Shown: positions 50,674 through 62,817 of the stretch, piece after piece
Layout of the letters: every line of letters begins with the position of its first letter
How positions within the stretch are numbered: the first letter of the stretch is position 1
DNA from: Pelecanus crispus
Taxonomy: Eukaryota; Chordata; Aves; Pelecaniformes; Pelecanidae
Reading direction: 5' to 3'
Length of the DNA stretch: 64,000 nucleotides
Assembly (NCBI RefSeq): GCF_030463565.1
Contig: NC_134643.1
Span: 43,252,221 to 43,316,220 of the forward strand
Notes under the pieces: model-generated
Seen by the model: the letters and a program-made list of their open reading frames with translations, nothing else
The model's database searches: none
Told to the model about the DNA's origin: nothing
Position numbers and translations under genes: made by a program

Positions 50674-51630
50674 TAACAATGATAATAGAAAGAGTGGCTG
50701 GAGCTCAACCAAAGACAAATATATGGAGCTTTTTAGGCTCAGTCTTTTGAAATACTGAGCACCTCCTGCAGTAGGAACTGAGAATACTTGATACAAGGAG
50801 AGATAAGTAGAACACAGGACTAGTCTGGTGAGGGCTGTTTGCCCAGGCTCCCTGTAGGAAAAATATGAATGTGGGAATCTGTCAAAGCTCTTTAGCTTTA
50901 CGGAAAATAAAACCAGTAGCAAATTCAGTTTGTACACACTGTTTCATCTGACACTCTTAGGCTTTTATCTCCATTTCTGTATGGGATTCATAGCAAACTT
51001 TATGTTAGTGCTTCCAGAGCTCACACCTTGCTGTCATAGCTTTCTGGAAATGTTTTCACTTGATTAACGTTTCATCTACTGTTTCTTTGATTATATAAGT
51101 CCTAGTGCAGCTCTTACAGTTACCCACACTGCCAGTTACAGCTTTCATTTTTGGCCTGATCTTTAAAAATTTTCTGGTACTCAGAAAATTCTCCATGTTA
51201 CATGGGGTTAAATCACTGCCAAGATTAAGAGGGCTTGTTGAACAGTTGGCATTACACAAGTCTCCTTATTCTGGGACCTTTCTTGTTCACAAGTTCACTG
51301 TAGTTCATTCATAAGGTAAATGAGTAGGAAACAGATAATCCTTCAGGTACAGATAATTGCAGTGCCAGGATGGGAGGTTCTCTGAAATAAAAAATAGTTA
51401 TTTATGTATTACTCACTTTTTTTTTTTCAGATTTCAGCTATGAAATTTCAGCTGAATCTCAACAGGCATGCTGGGGAACAGATACACATTACAGCATGGG
51501 AACATATTCTAAAAGCTAGGTTCTGAAATTATGGATAGCAAGAAGTTGGGAAGCAAGAAATATTGTTTCTCTTAGAAGACTACTAATATGGAATAGGTTT
51601 TGAGAGTACTTTTGTAAAAAACAGGGTTAC

Positions 51631-51782
51631 AGAATCATAGAATCGTTTAGGTTGGAAAAGACCTTTAAGATCATCCAGTCCAACCATTAACCTACACTAC
51701 CAAGTCTACTCTAAGCCAGTCAAGGGTAGACTAGACTAAACCATGTCCCGAAGTGCCACATCTACCCGTTTTTTGAACACTT
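51631..51782 (-). mobile_element. CR1 LINE 3' fragment
   Basis: It begins AGAATCATAGAATCGTTTAG and carries the same 30-bp variant block as the copy at 1563-1723. It breaks off at the same point, GTTTTTTGAACAC. It lies in intron 1 in the sense of KCNC2. Confidence 0.9.
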
Positions 51783-54700
51783 ATGTCCCCAGCTGAAGTA
51801 TGTGTCTGTCCAGCTGAGATGGTGTTTCGCTCACTGAGTCTAGCTCTATGTTTAAAAGATAAAGAAAGTTTTATTCCCCATGTTGCTTGTAGAGATTTCA
51901 TTAAACATTTCCACTACTAGCATGCTATCAAGCGATATAATGCTTCAGATATGAAGAGCAACAGTATGAAAATCTAAGTTTCACAGCTTCCTATTCATTA
52001 ACAGTTTATTTCAAGTGTATGAAAAATTATGCTGGATATGGCCAGAAAAAGTACTCAAACATCTATTATTAAATCCCTTTTTATCTACTACTGGCTAATG
52101 ATCCAAATACTCAGATGTTAGAAACTGAGGATGAAGAAAGCTGGGAAGACTTTTGTACACTTGCAGATAGACCTGCACCCACCCTAGAAGGACTGACTGC
52201 TGGTATATTACATTACTCATTGTCACAAATCCATGACTGCATCGGATAACCAGAACAGGAAAATAGAAAGTCACTACCTGTACCGGTTGAGTTAAAGTAT
52301 TTTTCTTATTTTATTTTACTTATCTGATAATAGTACTATGTGAAAATATGACTTCATGTTTTCTGCAGTTTTGCATTATTGAAATATGCATATTGCAAGA
52401 GGCTAAAAAGGCCACACTATGACATTACCATAACTGGTTTGGCACACGAGGTTCTTGCATTTTCCATAGAAAGAATACAGGATAGGTGGAAAACTTCTCT
52501 TATGAAAGCAAAGCAAACCAAAATTCTGTGTAAATAGAGCCAGATATTAAACCATTTTGGGGTTCTTTTGGCTGCAGAAATGACAGTGCATAAAATTGGC
52601 TCATGCAAGATATGGTCATGTAAGATTTACATACATCAATGGATGCACATGGAGATCAGAAGCAGCCCATTTGAAAATGTAGGCCCATGAAAGATAAAAG
52701 AAGGCAATAAGGCAAGCCACATGCAAGAGCAAAAGAACATTTATCAGTTGAGTGTGCATTTACAAGGCGCACGAGGGAGGCAGTAGGCCATTAGATAATA
52801 GTGGTGGTACGCATTAGTGTGGTACACATGCACCCATCTATGTGATAGAGCAGCAACAGCCTGCACAGGCAAAGACATCTTCCCCTCATTCTATTCAGAT
52901 CCAGGCTGCCTGCAATGCTAGCTGGTATCAATGACACTCTTCCAAAAATATAAGTTGACTCAGGCTTGTACTCTTTCAGTGGCCGATGATCACCATACAA
53001 GACCTGATTATGAATGCAACTGCACAGGTGTAATATCAGAACGACTTAGTACAACACAATGGAGTTTCATGCTGTTAGTATTGAGACCAGAAACAAACCC
53101 AATGTCACAGAACTGGGGAAATGGGAGAGTAAGCCAAAAAAAGTAACCTAGCCTGGCAATGTCAGACCATCTAAGACGGTGACTGTGCAATTCTTTTGAA
53201 GTCAATATGATGACACAGAGGTTTCAATGGGGCATCTGCTTAAGAATCTTGCTGACCCAGGAATAAACACATTGATTTTGGTAATGTGATGCTAACGCTG
53301 TTTCCCCTGCATGTGTGTAAGCTCACTCAATGTGCACAGACTACCACTGTATTGTTCTGCAGCTACTACGTGTAGTAAATTTATAGAGAAGCAATAAAAC
53401 TCTGAAATCCATTTTACATGATCCAAGATTTGGCTTGTGACAGGGACCTTAAGATCTTTCTTTTTGAATAAAAAATACTTTGAATAAAAAATACTTTGAA
53501 TAAGTAAATCTGGAAAGACTCGTGTAATTCAGAAGTGCCCAACAAATGTAAGAAGTGCAGGCTCGTAAGATATGCAGACATGCAGTGAGATGCTGGTCTG
53601 TGAATCATTGATTAATATTCTCTTACACGCTTACCTCAGAAGTAAGCTTGAAATGAAGTTCAAAATGGTGAAAATGTACGTGAGAAAGCTCCATTTCTCC
53701 CATGTCCCTGCTGAATTTCTCCACAAAGCTACTGGCATGATAAAAGTGTTTATTAAACTAAATCTGGATGATATATATGCATCAGGTCATTGGAAACTCT
53801 TCATATACCAAACCAGCCAAACTGAAAGTACTCATTTGTCACTATAAACCAGGCATGTGTGGACAGCTTGGTGTAACAGAGAAGGTTGGTAAAATAAAAC
53901 TTACCCAGCTCTTCCCAAGGCACTTCTAAGACCATGACACTGCCATTTTTAAGACTACCAGCTGGAATGACTTATAGGAGAGTGCAAACAGTTGTTGCTA
54001 TTTCCAAACTTTAGTTTCATAAAGGGACTCCTAATTTTTAAGACTAGCACTAATAATTACACCACATAGTGCAGCTGAGTACAAAAGGAAAAGTAAACAC
54101 AGCCTTATTCAACCTCTGGCAATATTCTTATCTTAGATTCAACCCAAGTCAATGAAATGCCAGCAGAAATGTTTTGAATTAATGGCATCCATCTGATTAG
54201 AAGCTTCATTTTGATCTTCAGCATGAATTTACTCTAAACCTCAGGCTAGATTTGAAAGCTGCTTATCGTATGTGTGCTAACTAGCTCACGGAGGAGACAG
54301 GAGGAATTCCCAGGTTAGGAGGGAAAGGAAGGCTCACATACTTGATACAGAAAAATAAAACATTTTTTCAGTTCAGTGACCTATTAATTTTTTTTTAAAT
54401 GTCACCTGCAAATAGGGCAGTTTGATTTAGTTCAGAGGCTTGCTGCCACCATGCAGTACTGAAGGAGCACTTCTTCAGAATTTCCTGTTTGTCCGATACA
54501 TGTAATTTGGATAGTTGGTCTAAGTCATAGATAAAAACACCGTCAGGTGCAGGTTTAAATTTTCTAAAGTTCTTCCTGTCCTGGGTGTGTAAGTGTTCTT
54601 GTGTGTGTTTGTATATTCTGTGCAGTTCTTACTTTTTTTATATTTTCAGCCCACATTGTTAATAAGGAGAAAACTCAGAGAAAATATGTTTTGACTACTG

Positions 54701-55533
54701 TAACAGAGATTTACCCTCAATCACTGAGAGGGGAAATAAATCCCAGGCTTCAAAAGTTTATTTATTTTCTCAACTTGGAAGACTGAGAAAGAAGTAAAGA
54801 AGAAGGAAGAACCCATCAGGTTCTTCCTTCAAAAGCAATGCTAGATGTTGGAATGAAACAGAAAAATAAGATTCAGTCTACCTGAGGGAACATGTCTACA
54901 AGTGGGAGCTGCAGTGCACCTTTAAATGATCTGTTCTTAGCACAGTGTGTAGAAATACACACAAATAACTGTAATTCATTTGCTTAGAGCTGACCTTCAG
55001 TCAGATGGTTATGGTGTTTCCCCTGGGAAGAGCATCCTGATTCCTCAAGTAGACAGCCTGGTTGGACGAAAATGGGGCATGGGCAGAACATTTGCTCTGA
55101 TCATCAGTACCTGTTTAACATAGCTGTTCACATATGTTTTGGCATCCACTTGTGCCACAGTCAAAAACAAGTTTTCCATAAACATCTACCACCTCCCACA
55201 GAAAGACTAGGATGCGACATGTAGTTGAGACTCAGACCACTAACTGTACATACATGATATCAGAAGCTTGTACCATTGCAAAGGCATGTCCACAGGTGGT
55301 GAGCTAATATTGAAAAATTTGTGAGGAAGGCACTTACCACAATTACCATAGCTGGAAAACACAAAATGAAACAGCGTTTCCTTCTGTCAGTGCAACAGCT
55401 CTGGGAATTGCTCTTGTACACTCAGCAAAAAAGGATTGAGAGAAGGAGCTGCTATTTAGAAGATAGGATCCCTCCGTAGCAAATATACATAGCTGAAAAT
55501 ATGCCATTGCTACTGGCTCCTCTGCAACTTCCT
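51783..55533 (-). other. KCNC2 intron 1
   Basis: Unique AT-rich sequence containing a 16-bp tandem repeat at 53463-53504. No exon or transposon is recognised. Confidence 0.55.
53463..53504 (+). repeat. 16-bp tandem repeat, about 2.6 copies
   Basis: The unit TTTGAATAAAAAATAC occurs twice exactly and then in part. In the minus sense it has no gene role that I can see. Confidence 0.95.
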
Positions 55534-55570
55534 CTTTTCCAACCTAAACGATTCTATGATTCTATGATTC
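55534..55570 (+). mobile_element. very short CR1 3' tip
   Basis: Only about 37 bp, ending in the CR1 terminal sequence CCAACCTAAACGATTCTATG plus tail units. It is a severely 5'-truncated insertion. Confidence 0.85.
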
Positions 55571-57075
55571 CACAGCGTGCTCATTCCTCTATTTAGGATG
55601 TTTTAAGAGTACATCTAAAGGGAGACCATATTTTCACTAGGAACAATAAAAAAATACATCATCTTATCTTCAACCTGACCATGCCACAGGCAATTAATTT
55701 GTTTGCTATCCTAATGAAAAGGTAAATAAACATGACAAATATTTAATCTGCAATCTTTCCCTCTTGCCAATATGTGGTTGGTTTCTCATAGCAACAACAG
55801 CCGTGCCACTGTCAACAACGGGCCACTTGAGTTACTGCGAGCCTGGACTAATTCCACTGAATAGAACAGTTCTACATCTTTCCTTCATCATAGCTGTTCC
55901 CCTGGTGCCAGCTGGAAAGGCTTGCTCATGGTGGTTCTGCAAGCCAAGGGTCAGCAAACAGTCCTAGTCCCAATCCCTCCCACATCCCTTGGCTCATCTC
56001 CCTTGCATGCTTCTCCTACAGGGATGCAGGAACAAGTGGCGATAAACACAGATAGCTACGTGCCCTCCAGAAACCACTGAGCAGATACGGCTCTGTGACA
56101 GGGAAAAACAGGGGGAACAGAAACCCAAGCTGGTTCAGCAACTTCAGAACTTAGTCCAGATTCAAAGTGGTGTGTCAGGAGTGGCATCTGACCCACCATC
56201 ACCCTCACTGTGATGATATTAAATCTTTTATCTTGTAGTCCCTACTGCATTCTTGCTTTTGGCAATCAGTCATGCAAAGTCTCTGATTTCATTCTGCAGA
56301 TGATCATGCCATTTTTCAGTGAACCAATTTTCTGCACATGACCTTCTCTTTAATATCTAGTTGGCCTTGGTCAAAGTCCCAATTAAAGATTCTTCCTCCA
56401 TCAGTAAACTGTTTATATACCACTTCTTTAGCATAAAAGCACATCAGTCAAGACACCAGCAGTCACCAAAACAGGTTTCACACTCCATACTAGGAAGCTG
56501 TTTCTCAAGCTGCCTATAAATTTCACAGCTCAACTAGTAATTCATGAAAGCAGCTAAATGTGAGGAAAATGATAACAAACTGAACTATAACAGCTTTTTA
56601 TTGCAGTTTATGTTGCCAGTGTTTGGAATCCTGGAAATATTACTGATCAAATCACCATTATTGCAAATAATTGCACGTAACACAGTCAATTATTCCCTCT
56701 TAATATTTGACTGCAAAAGAAACTGTCTAGATAAATTATCTGGAGCATTCCAGAAGACAAGGATTTAATCAGAAATCAATCAGCATAGATGCACTTTGAA
56801 TTTAATAATAAGGAACTGTCAGTGCAGGTAGAAAACTTCCCAAGTTAGATTTCACCATAGTTACTAGCCTTTTAGAAGAATATGAAATATGATCTTAAAA
56901 ATCCCTGTAACCAATTGACTACATGTGTCAGCTTGCCTTGAAAGATTAACTTAATTATGCAGAAGGGGGGAAACAGAACTGGTAGGATTGGCAGGATTTA
57001 AAACTCTTTGATGTATGTTTCTTAAGTGCTGAGACAGGGCAGTTGAAACCACATATAAAACTATGAAAATGTGCT

Positions 57076-57130
57076 TTGAAGTGCTTTGAAAATATATAGT
57101 GCTACATAGCTGCTATTACAATTACTTTAT
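57076..57130 (+). repeat. short repeat, copy 1
   Basis: GTGCTTTGAAAATATATAGT followed by GCTACATAGC and TATTACAATTAC is nearly identical to 59589-59640. The motif resembles the GCTTTGA…GTGCTATATAA end of ancient LINE/SINE elements. Confidence 0.6.
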
Positions 57131-59154
57131 CAAAAATGTGCATGCACACATCATCTTTGAATGGGAAGTGTTATAAAATCCTTGACCAGGCTGGAAGTTA
57201 TCTCAAAGAGGTCTTATTAAAAGATGTTTGCTTACATCTTGTAAGTTCCTGTTATTGTAGGTCTAATAAATTTCATCAAAGTTAGTGGGAAACAAGCTTG
57301 TGTTGAAAATCTAGCACTTGCTCATTTTTCTGAATTGGCACCTATGTGTTTTACATTTCTTCTTAGCTAACAAACTCCACTTTTCTTGGGTTCCCAGATT
57401 CATGAGGCCAAATTCAGAGGTCTTAGACACCACATGTGACTTACAGTCCCAAAACTATGATCTAAAAGAGCCTCCTCATCTCTCACCAGAGCTTGGAGGA
57501 GCCCAAAATTACCAGCTGACTCTTTATTGTGTCTTTACAATTTTCTGGGCATCAGGAGATGTGTGTATACTCCTTACCCAGAACAGCCCCATTTGGGGAT
57601 TTTTAAGGGCTCTATTCTCTTTAAGCTGACTGGGGCTCCAGAAAATAGACATACTCTCACATTTATAGTGTGTCCTCATAGAATTCCTACCTTGTAGACT
57701 CTTTTTATAGTCAATGGAGAGAGTCAGGCAATTTTAAGCTACTACTCATCTGACCCGTAAAGGTGTCTCCTTTAGAGCTGAACCACAGGACATGAAAGTG
57801 GGCATTTGCCTCCTCTGATTACGAGACCAGCATGACTGAATTTCTGTGTGGACACCAACATTTGAGCAGGTGCTTCCCATCTTCATATCTAATGCACTTG
57901 GGATACTAATACCATTGAAACAACTTGTAGATACTTCATACACAGAGAGTAGATTTCTTAAGACAATAGATTTGATAGTGACAGCAACTCTAACTAGATC
58001 TGTTTGGCTTCAGTTACCCTAATTTTGAGGAGAGGGAGAGGCGAAATACAGATGAGGAAATTCACATCACACGAGCAAAGTCTGAAATGTTGAATATGAG
58101 ATTTTACATTGGAGAGAAAATTCAAAATTTTTGAATATTTAAAGCATTCCAGAATTTCACTTTAAAAAAAAGGAAAATCAAAGTGAGGAGATTCTTTCCC
58201 CCCTGAAATATTTCATTATGGCTAGCCTGTATCACATTCTTTAGATGTCCTTGAATGTCCATTAAATTTCTTTACTTTCAAATCAAAATGTTTGTCTCAG
58301 ACCCTGAAGCACAACAGAATAGTTTCTGCTTGTTGCATCTCAGGCCATTTGTAGCTGTAAAATTATGTCAAAAGAAAGAATTCTTTTAAATCAGGCATTA
58401 AAGGGAACTGTAATATAAGGACAGGTCTTAAAATATTTTTTCTAATTTATTGTTAAAGCCAGATCAGAAGAAATTTTTATCAAGAGAGTAGCACTGCAAT
58501 TTTATCAGGTCATGAAACAAATGTGCCATTCTTAATTTGACCTTCAGATACACTTTATTTGGTTGAATGACTGGCTGCTTACTCCTTTCTATTTAAAATG
58601 CAGATACACAACCTGGGGTAGAAAAACAACCAGTTAATAGAAAGCCTACAAATGAACTTCTATACTAGAGTGACAAAGCACTCTATATATGAACAAAACC
58701 TCTTATTTTAAATACAAATTAAGAAATATTTTGCTCTAGAGAAACAGTGCAGAGAAAAACACCTTTGCTATAGTGTGATTTAAAGAGTGGTTTATACCCC
58801 AGGGACCAGTGATATTTCCTGTTCCACTAGCACAATTTTATTTAACAGAGGCAAACCTGGATTTGCTTGCTACTGTTCAAGCTAGACATCATGATTCAGA
58901 GAACATGAGTTTTGAAGGTCTCCCCAGAGACTTACCAACAAGACTGGCTTTTCAGGGAATGATCCCTTCACTGGAAACTTGGAAGGTGTCTTAATGCACA
59001 CACTCACATGTGAAGCCTTTCAGAAGACCTCAGGGCTGACAGTGGGGTCTCGACACATTGCTGAGAGCAAGAGTGACTGCAACATAACAAACCTTCTTCT
59101 TCGGCCACAGTGTATTTTTTATGAACATTAGAAAATCATCACAGCACAACTCTT

Positions 59155-59240
59155 CATCTTTCCATGTTTTAAAAATTAGGAAACTGACACTTAATGCAGT
59201 CAAGTGAGTTTACTTACAGGAAGTCAGAGCGATAGTTTCC
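59155..59240 (+). repeat. possible MIR SINE remnant
   Basis: CCATGTTTTAAAAATTAGGAAACTGA, then AAGTGAG and GGAAGTCAGAG, follows the MIR core order (CATTTTACAGATGAGGAAACTGAGG…). High divergence; by eye only. Confidence 0.35.
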
Positions 59241-59501
59241 CTCCCTTCCCATGCTGTGGCTCCACAGCTAGGTGTAGTATCCCTTGCTGGTCACTTACGT
59301 CACTTTTCAGAAAAATGTCTCTAACTTACTAATACTGCCATCACATCTTCTGGTTTACCCAAACCCAGTTTAATCTGGTTACTTCCCACTTTGACTACTG
59401 ACTACTGAACTACTAACAAAGCCTAATCCTCCCCTGTGTTCCCCAGGTAAAATGCCACTGAATTCAAAGATAAGAAAAGGAACTATAGACCATACAATTA
59501 C

Positions 59502-59503
<2 letters not shown>

Positions 59504-59532
<29 letters not shown>
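59504..59532 (+). repeat. 29-base uninterrupted G run
   Basis: Twenty-nine consecutive G bases, then CGGC. In the sense of KCNC2 it is poly-C. It is likely length-variable and could form a G-quadruplex on the plus strand. Confidence 0.95.
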
Positions 59533-59533
<1 letters not shown>

Positions 59534-59588
59534 GGCTAAAACCACTCTATTTTTCAAAGAGCTTCTTCATGTTTTCTCCATCATATCA

Positions 59589-59640
59589 ATGCTTTGAAAA
59601 TATACAGTGCTACATAGCTCCTATTACAATTACCATATCT
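59589..59640 (+). repeat. short repeat, copy 2
   Basis: TGCTTTGAAAATATACAGTG, then CTACATAGCTCCTATTACAA, matches 57076-57130 with only a few differences over about 48 bp. Confidence 0.6.
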
Positions 59641-61897
59641 AAAACCAAGCTATTCAGTTTATCATAGAAAAACTCATTCAGAAAAACATAAATCACAATA
59701 CTCTAGGCCTATAAAAAAACACACTCTTGAACGTTTTTATGAACTGCTTTCACAAAATACATACACATAACTGTGATACGCAGAGGCCAATTAAGGCAGC
59801 GCATTCCCCTTCATAATGTTTGATGAGTCAAGAACAATATTCACAATCAACCTCCTATTTCCTAGATGTGCTACCATTGCTACATTTTCCTAAGCTAGAT
59901 ATATTTTACTGTGACGTATTTTGCAGTTCTTGTTTCAGTGAAGTAGTACTCTATATGGATCTAACAATGGCAAAAATAAACAGATGAATGGCAAAGTGTC
60001 ACTTCTTTAATACACCCACAATAGATGGATGATTATTGCGTTGTTTGGTGAACTCTTCCTATGTAAGAAATAGCAGACCAGTATAAACTAACATAAGCAG
60101 ATTTATAACCATTGGATGTAGGCAGTAGGTGAAATACTGTCCCTACAGAGTGAAAAATTAATTTTTCAAATTGCTGACCTTCAGAATTGCTGATAACTAC
60201 ATCTGTTTATACCTCTAGGTTTACAGCATATGAAAGAGAACTTCAACTTGTTGCCTGGCATATGCGCCTTTAGACTCTATATTCTCTTTTTTGTTCTGGA
60301 ACAAATGAAAGAAAATAATAAAAATGAAAGTCCAAAAGAAGCAAACTTTGCATTGTAGATAGCTCTTTAAATCTTCAAAGCTAAGAAATTATTAGGAAAT
60401 AGAAGCATTTAAATTATAAAATTCAAGTTAAAATCATATTTTTTAGCCAGCTTTTAAAGGCATTAGTTAACTTCATTCTCTAATATTTAAATATGTTTTT
60501 CACAGAATTAAAAAGGATCTGTGTTACTTTCCCTTTTATTTTTACATCCTCAGTCTACACATACACAGGCTGCATCTTCCTATGGAGTTACCAATGCAAG
60601 ACAAAGCAAAACAAAACAAAACTACAATAAATACTGCTTGCCTTGAAAGAGGAAAATCAAAGCAAAATTCAGTACCTGATGAACCCCTTTCCCTATTGCT
60701 TCAAAAGTAAGAGTACACCATGGAAGAAAGCACTTTGTTTTCTCATTTAATTCAGTCAGTAAGCCTCCCAGGAGGAAAGGATGTCTGACTTAACGAACTA
60801 ACGCCTCGAAAGAGTTCTCAGAATTCTCCAAGTATTTAGTTGCTTTACTCTCCTTGTCCTTCATCCCTGAACATCACATAATAAGGTTAAAAACCAGCCT
60901 GAGTCTTGACAGGCAGGTTTACGTGTGTCTTAAACTGCTATGGCTTTCATTTCTTGCTTTTCACATGGCAAATGGGGATTAATTATCTATATCTTTAATG
61001 GTGCTAAAATATGCTTAGAAATAATATCTGAAAAAATCAGGCAGAACATAACAGCAAGAATTCTTCTGTTCAGTGCTTTTTCTTTTGCAATGTAAAACTG
61101 CTTGCTGTAGAGACCTAGAAGTGACTTCATTTTGGGGGTATATTTTTGTAGTGCAGTGGTGCAACTTTGTTTGTTTTGACTTTTAAATTTGCTTTCGGAT
61201 ATTGAAAAGTTCTTCGTTTCAGTGGCACTAATTTTCATTTTAACTGTAAAGTAAAATTCCCATACATTTATCATAATTCCATGAAATGTATTTCTCTTTC
61301 TAGGGAGGCCTTTCTTTACCTCCCTTGTATAGATTGTCTCCACCTGCTTACAAATATTTAACAGCAATCAATAGACATTAGAAGGCTAGGTGCCTTCCTT
61401 TCCGTAGAACAGAAAATATGCAAAACATGTTCTTGTCCTTTGAGACACTATAGACCAAGAAGGCTTTTTGAGCATGCTAAAGGAACTAAGATGATCAGAA
61501 ACGTTCAGCTCAAATTTCCCATGAAGAGCTACTACATGGCAACATCCTTTATTATCCTATTCTCACCTTTCTCAGGGTTTGTGGGGTTGAAGGTGGCATT
61601 TCTGGCTGACCACCGAAAGCAGCAGGGAGCCAATGGAAAGGAAGGAATCCATTAAACCTCTTATACTCATCATACAATGCTAAAACAGCATTCCTTCCCT
61701 TGTTTTGTCTGCTACCTCTTAATAAGAGGGCTGAGGAGTCTCTGTACTTCACTGTTCAAAGCTACGAAGATGATCAAGAGAAAGCCCTCCCTGAACCTTA
61801 CCAGTCCTTTTCACCTCTGCAAGTCAAAAGGGCACATTTATTTGTTGTTAGACAGGCTATTTCTCCTCACCTTCAAGCACCTCCTTCTTAAAATACT

Positions 61898-61924
61898 GGG
61901 GGGGGAGGGGCAGGGCAGGGCAGG
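61898..61924 (+). repeat. G-rich CAGGG mini-repeat
   Basis: Eight G bases, then AGGGG and (CAGGG)2CAGG. This is a short G-rich tract in intron 1. Confidence 0.9.
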
Positions 61925-62322
61925 CGAAGTAACTGTTTTTCTGACATTCAGCAAATCCCTGTTTTTTACACAGTCCTCTCCAGAACCGTGTTCTCCTTGT
62001 CTCAATGAAAAGGGATGGTTCATAGATCAGGGAGCTGCAAAGAATAAAAGAAGGTCAGAGAAGCCAGGAAAAAGGAAAACTGCAGCAAAAGGGGCACTGT
62101 CATGGAGCAGTACAAGCCATCCATGGGTCACTGTCATTTAGAAAGTTCATGCGATGAGTAGTCTGCAGGCATGGGGAGTGAAAAGCACATCCCATAAAAC
62201 AAGTACACAGGATATGGGGCACACATCAGCCCATAAAATACCTACATGAATGCCTATGATGTGCTAGCATCTGGCCCTCAGAGTACATCACTACAGTTGA
62301 ACAAGATAATTCAGCAGTAGGG

Positions 62323-62347
62323 TTTATACTCCACAGTGGAGTATAAA
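62323..62347. repeat. perfect 25-bp palindrome
   Basis: Arms TTTATACTCCAC and GTGGAGTATAAA are exact reverse complements around a single central A. No known site is recognised. Confidence 0.97.
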
Positions 62348-62780
62348 TACAGTGTAGACATGACACGGGCATGATACCATGACACCATCCGGAATCCCTT
62401 ACATGAGGGACCACAGAGGTAGGGAGGATGCCATTCTGGGAACGTACACTTCAGTAAGGAGCTGAAACTGAAAATGTTAGATGGACAACATTAATGCAAG
62501 AAAAATTTCAAAGGAGGCAGGGAAACATTTCTGCCATTGCCTATGAAGGTTACATACAAGATACTGTTTTGAGAGAGCTTCAAAAGACAACAGATGGTGT
62601 TTACACGATTTCAGTCCTACTTGACTCTTTTATGGATATATCACTTATCTATTGCTCCATTTGCCATGTAAACAAAGAATAAAGGAAGAAGTTTAAATAC
62701 TTGCTTTGATTGTGCATTTTCTTTTTGGTATTGAAATGGTTGCTTTTCATAATTTCACACTTCATTTCACTCACTGCGAT

Positions 62781-62817
62781 ACTCATTATGAAATAATAAA
62801 ACTATGAAATAATGAGT
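62781..62817. repeat. inverted repeat, 9-bp arms
   Basis: ACTCATTAT (62781-62789) and ATAATGAGT (62809-62817) are exact complements around a 19-base AT-rich loop that itself repeats ATGAAATAAT. Confidence 0.85.

Noticed and set aside
60987..61367. 126-codon ORF on the minus strand
   Set aside because: Lysine-rich because the DNA is AT-rich; no domain is visible.
61677..62141. 154-codon ORF on the plus strand
   Set aside because: Longest unassigned ORF, but the composition looks like intron and no family is recognised; it lies in KCNC2 intron 1.
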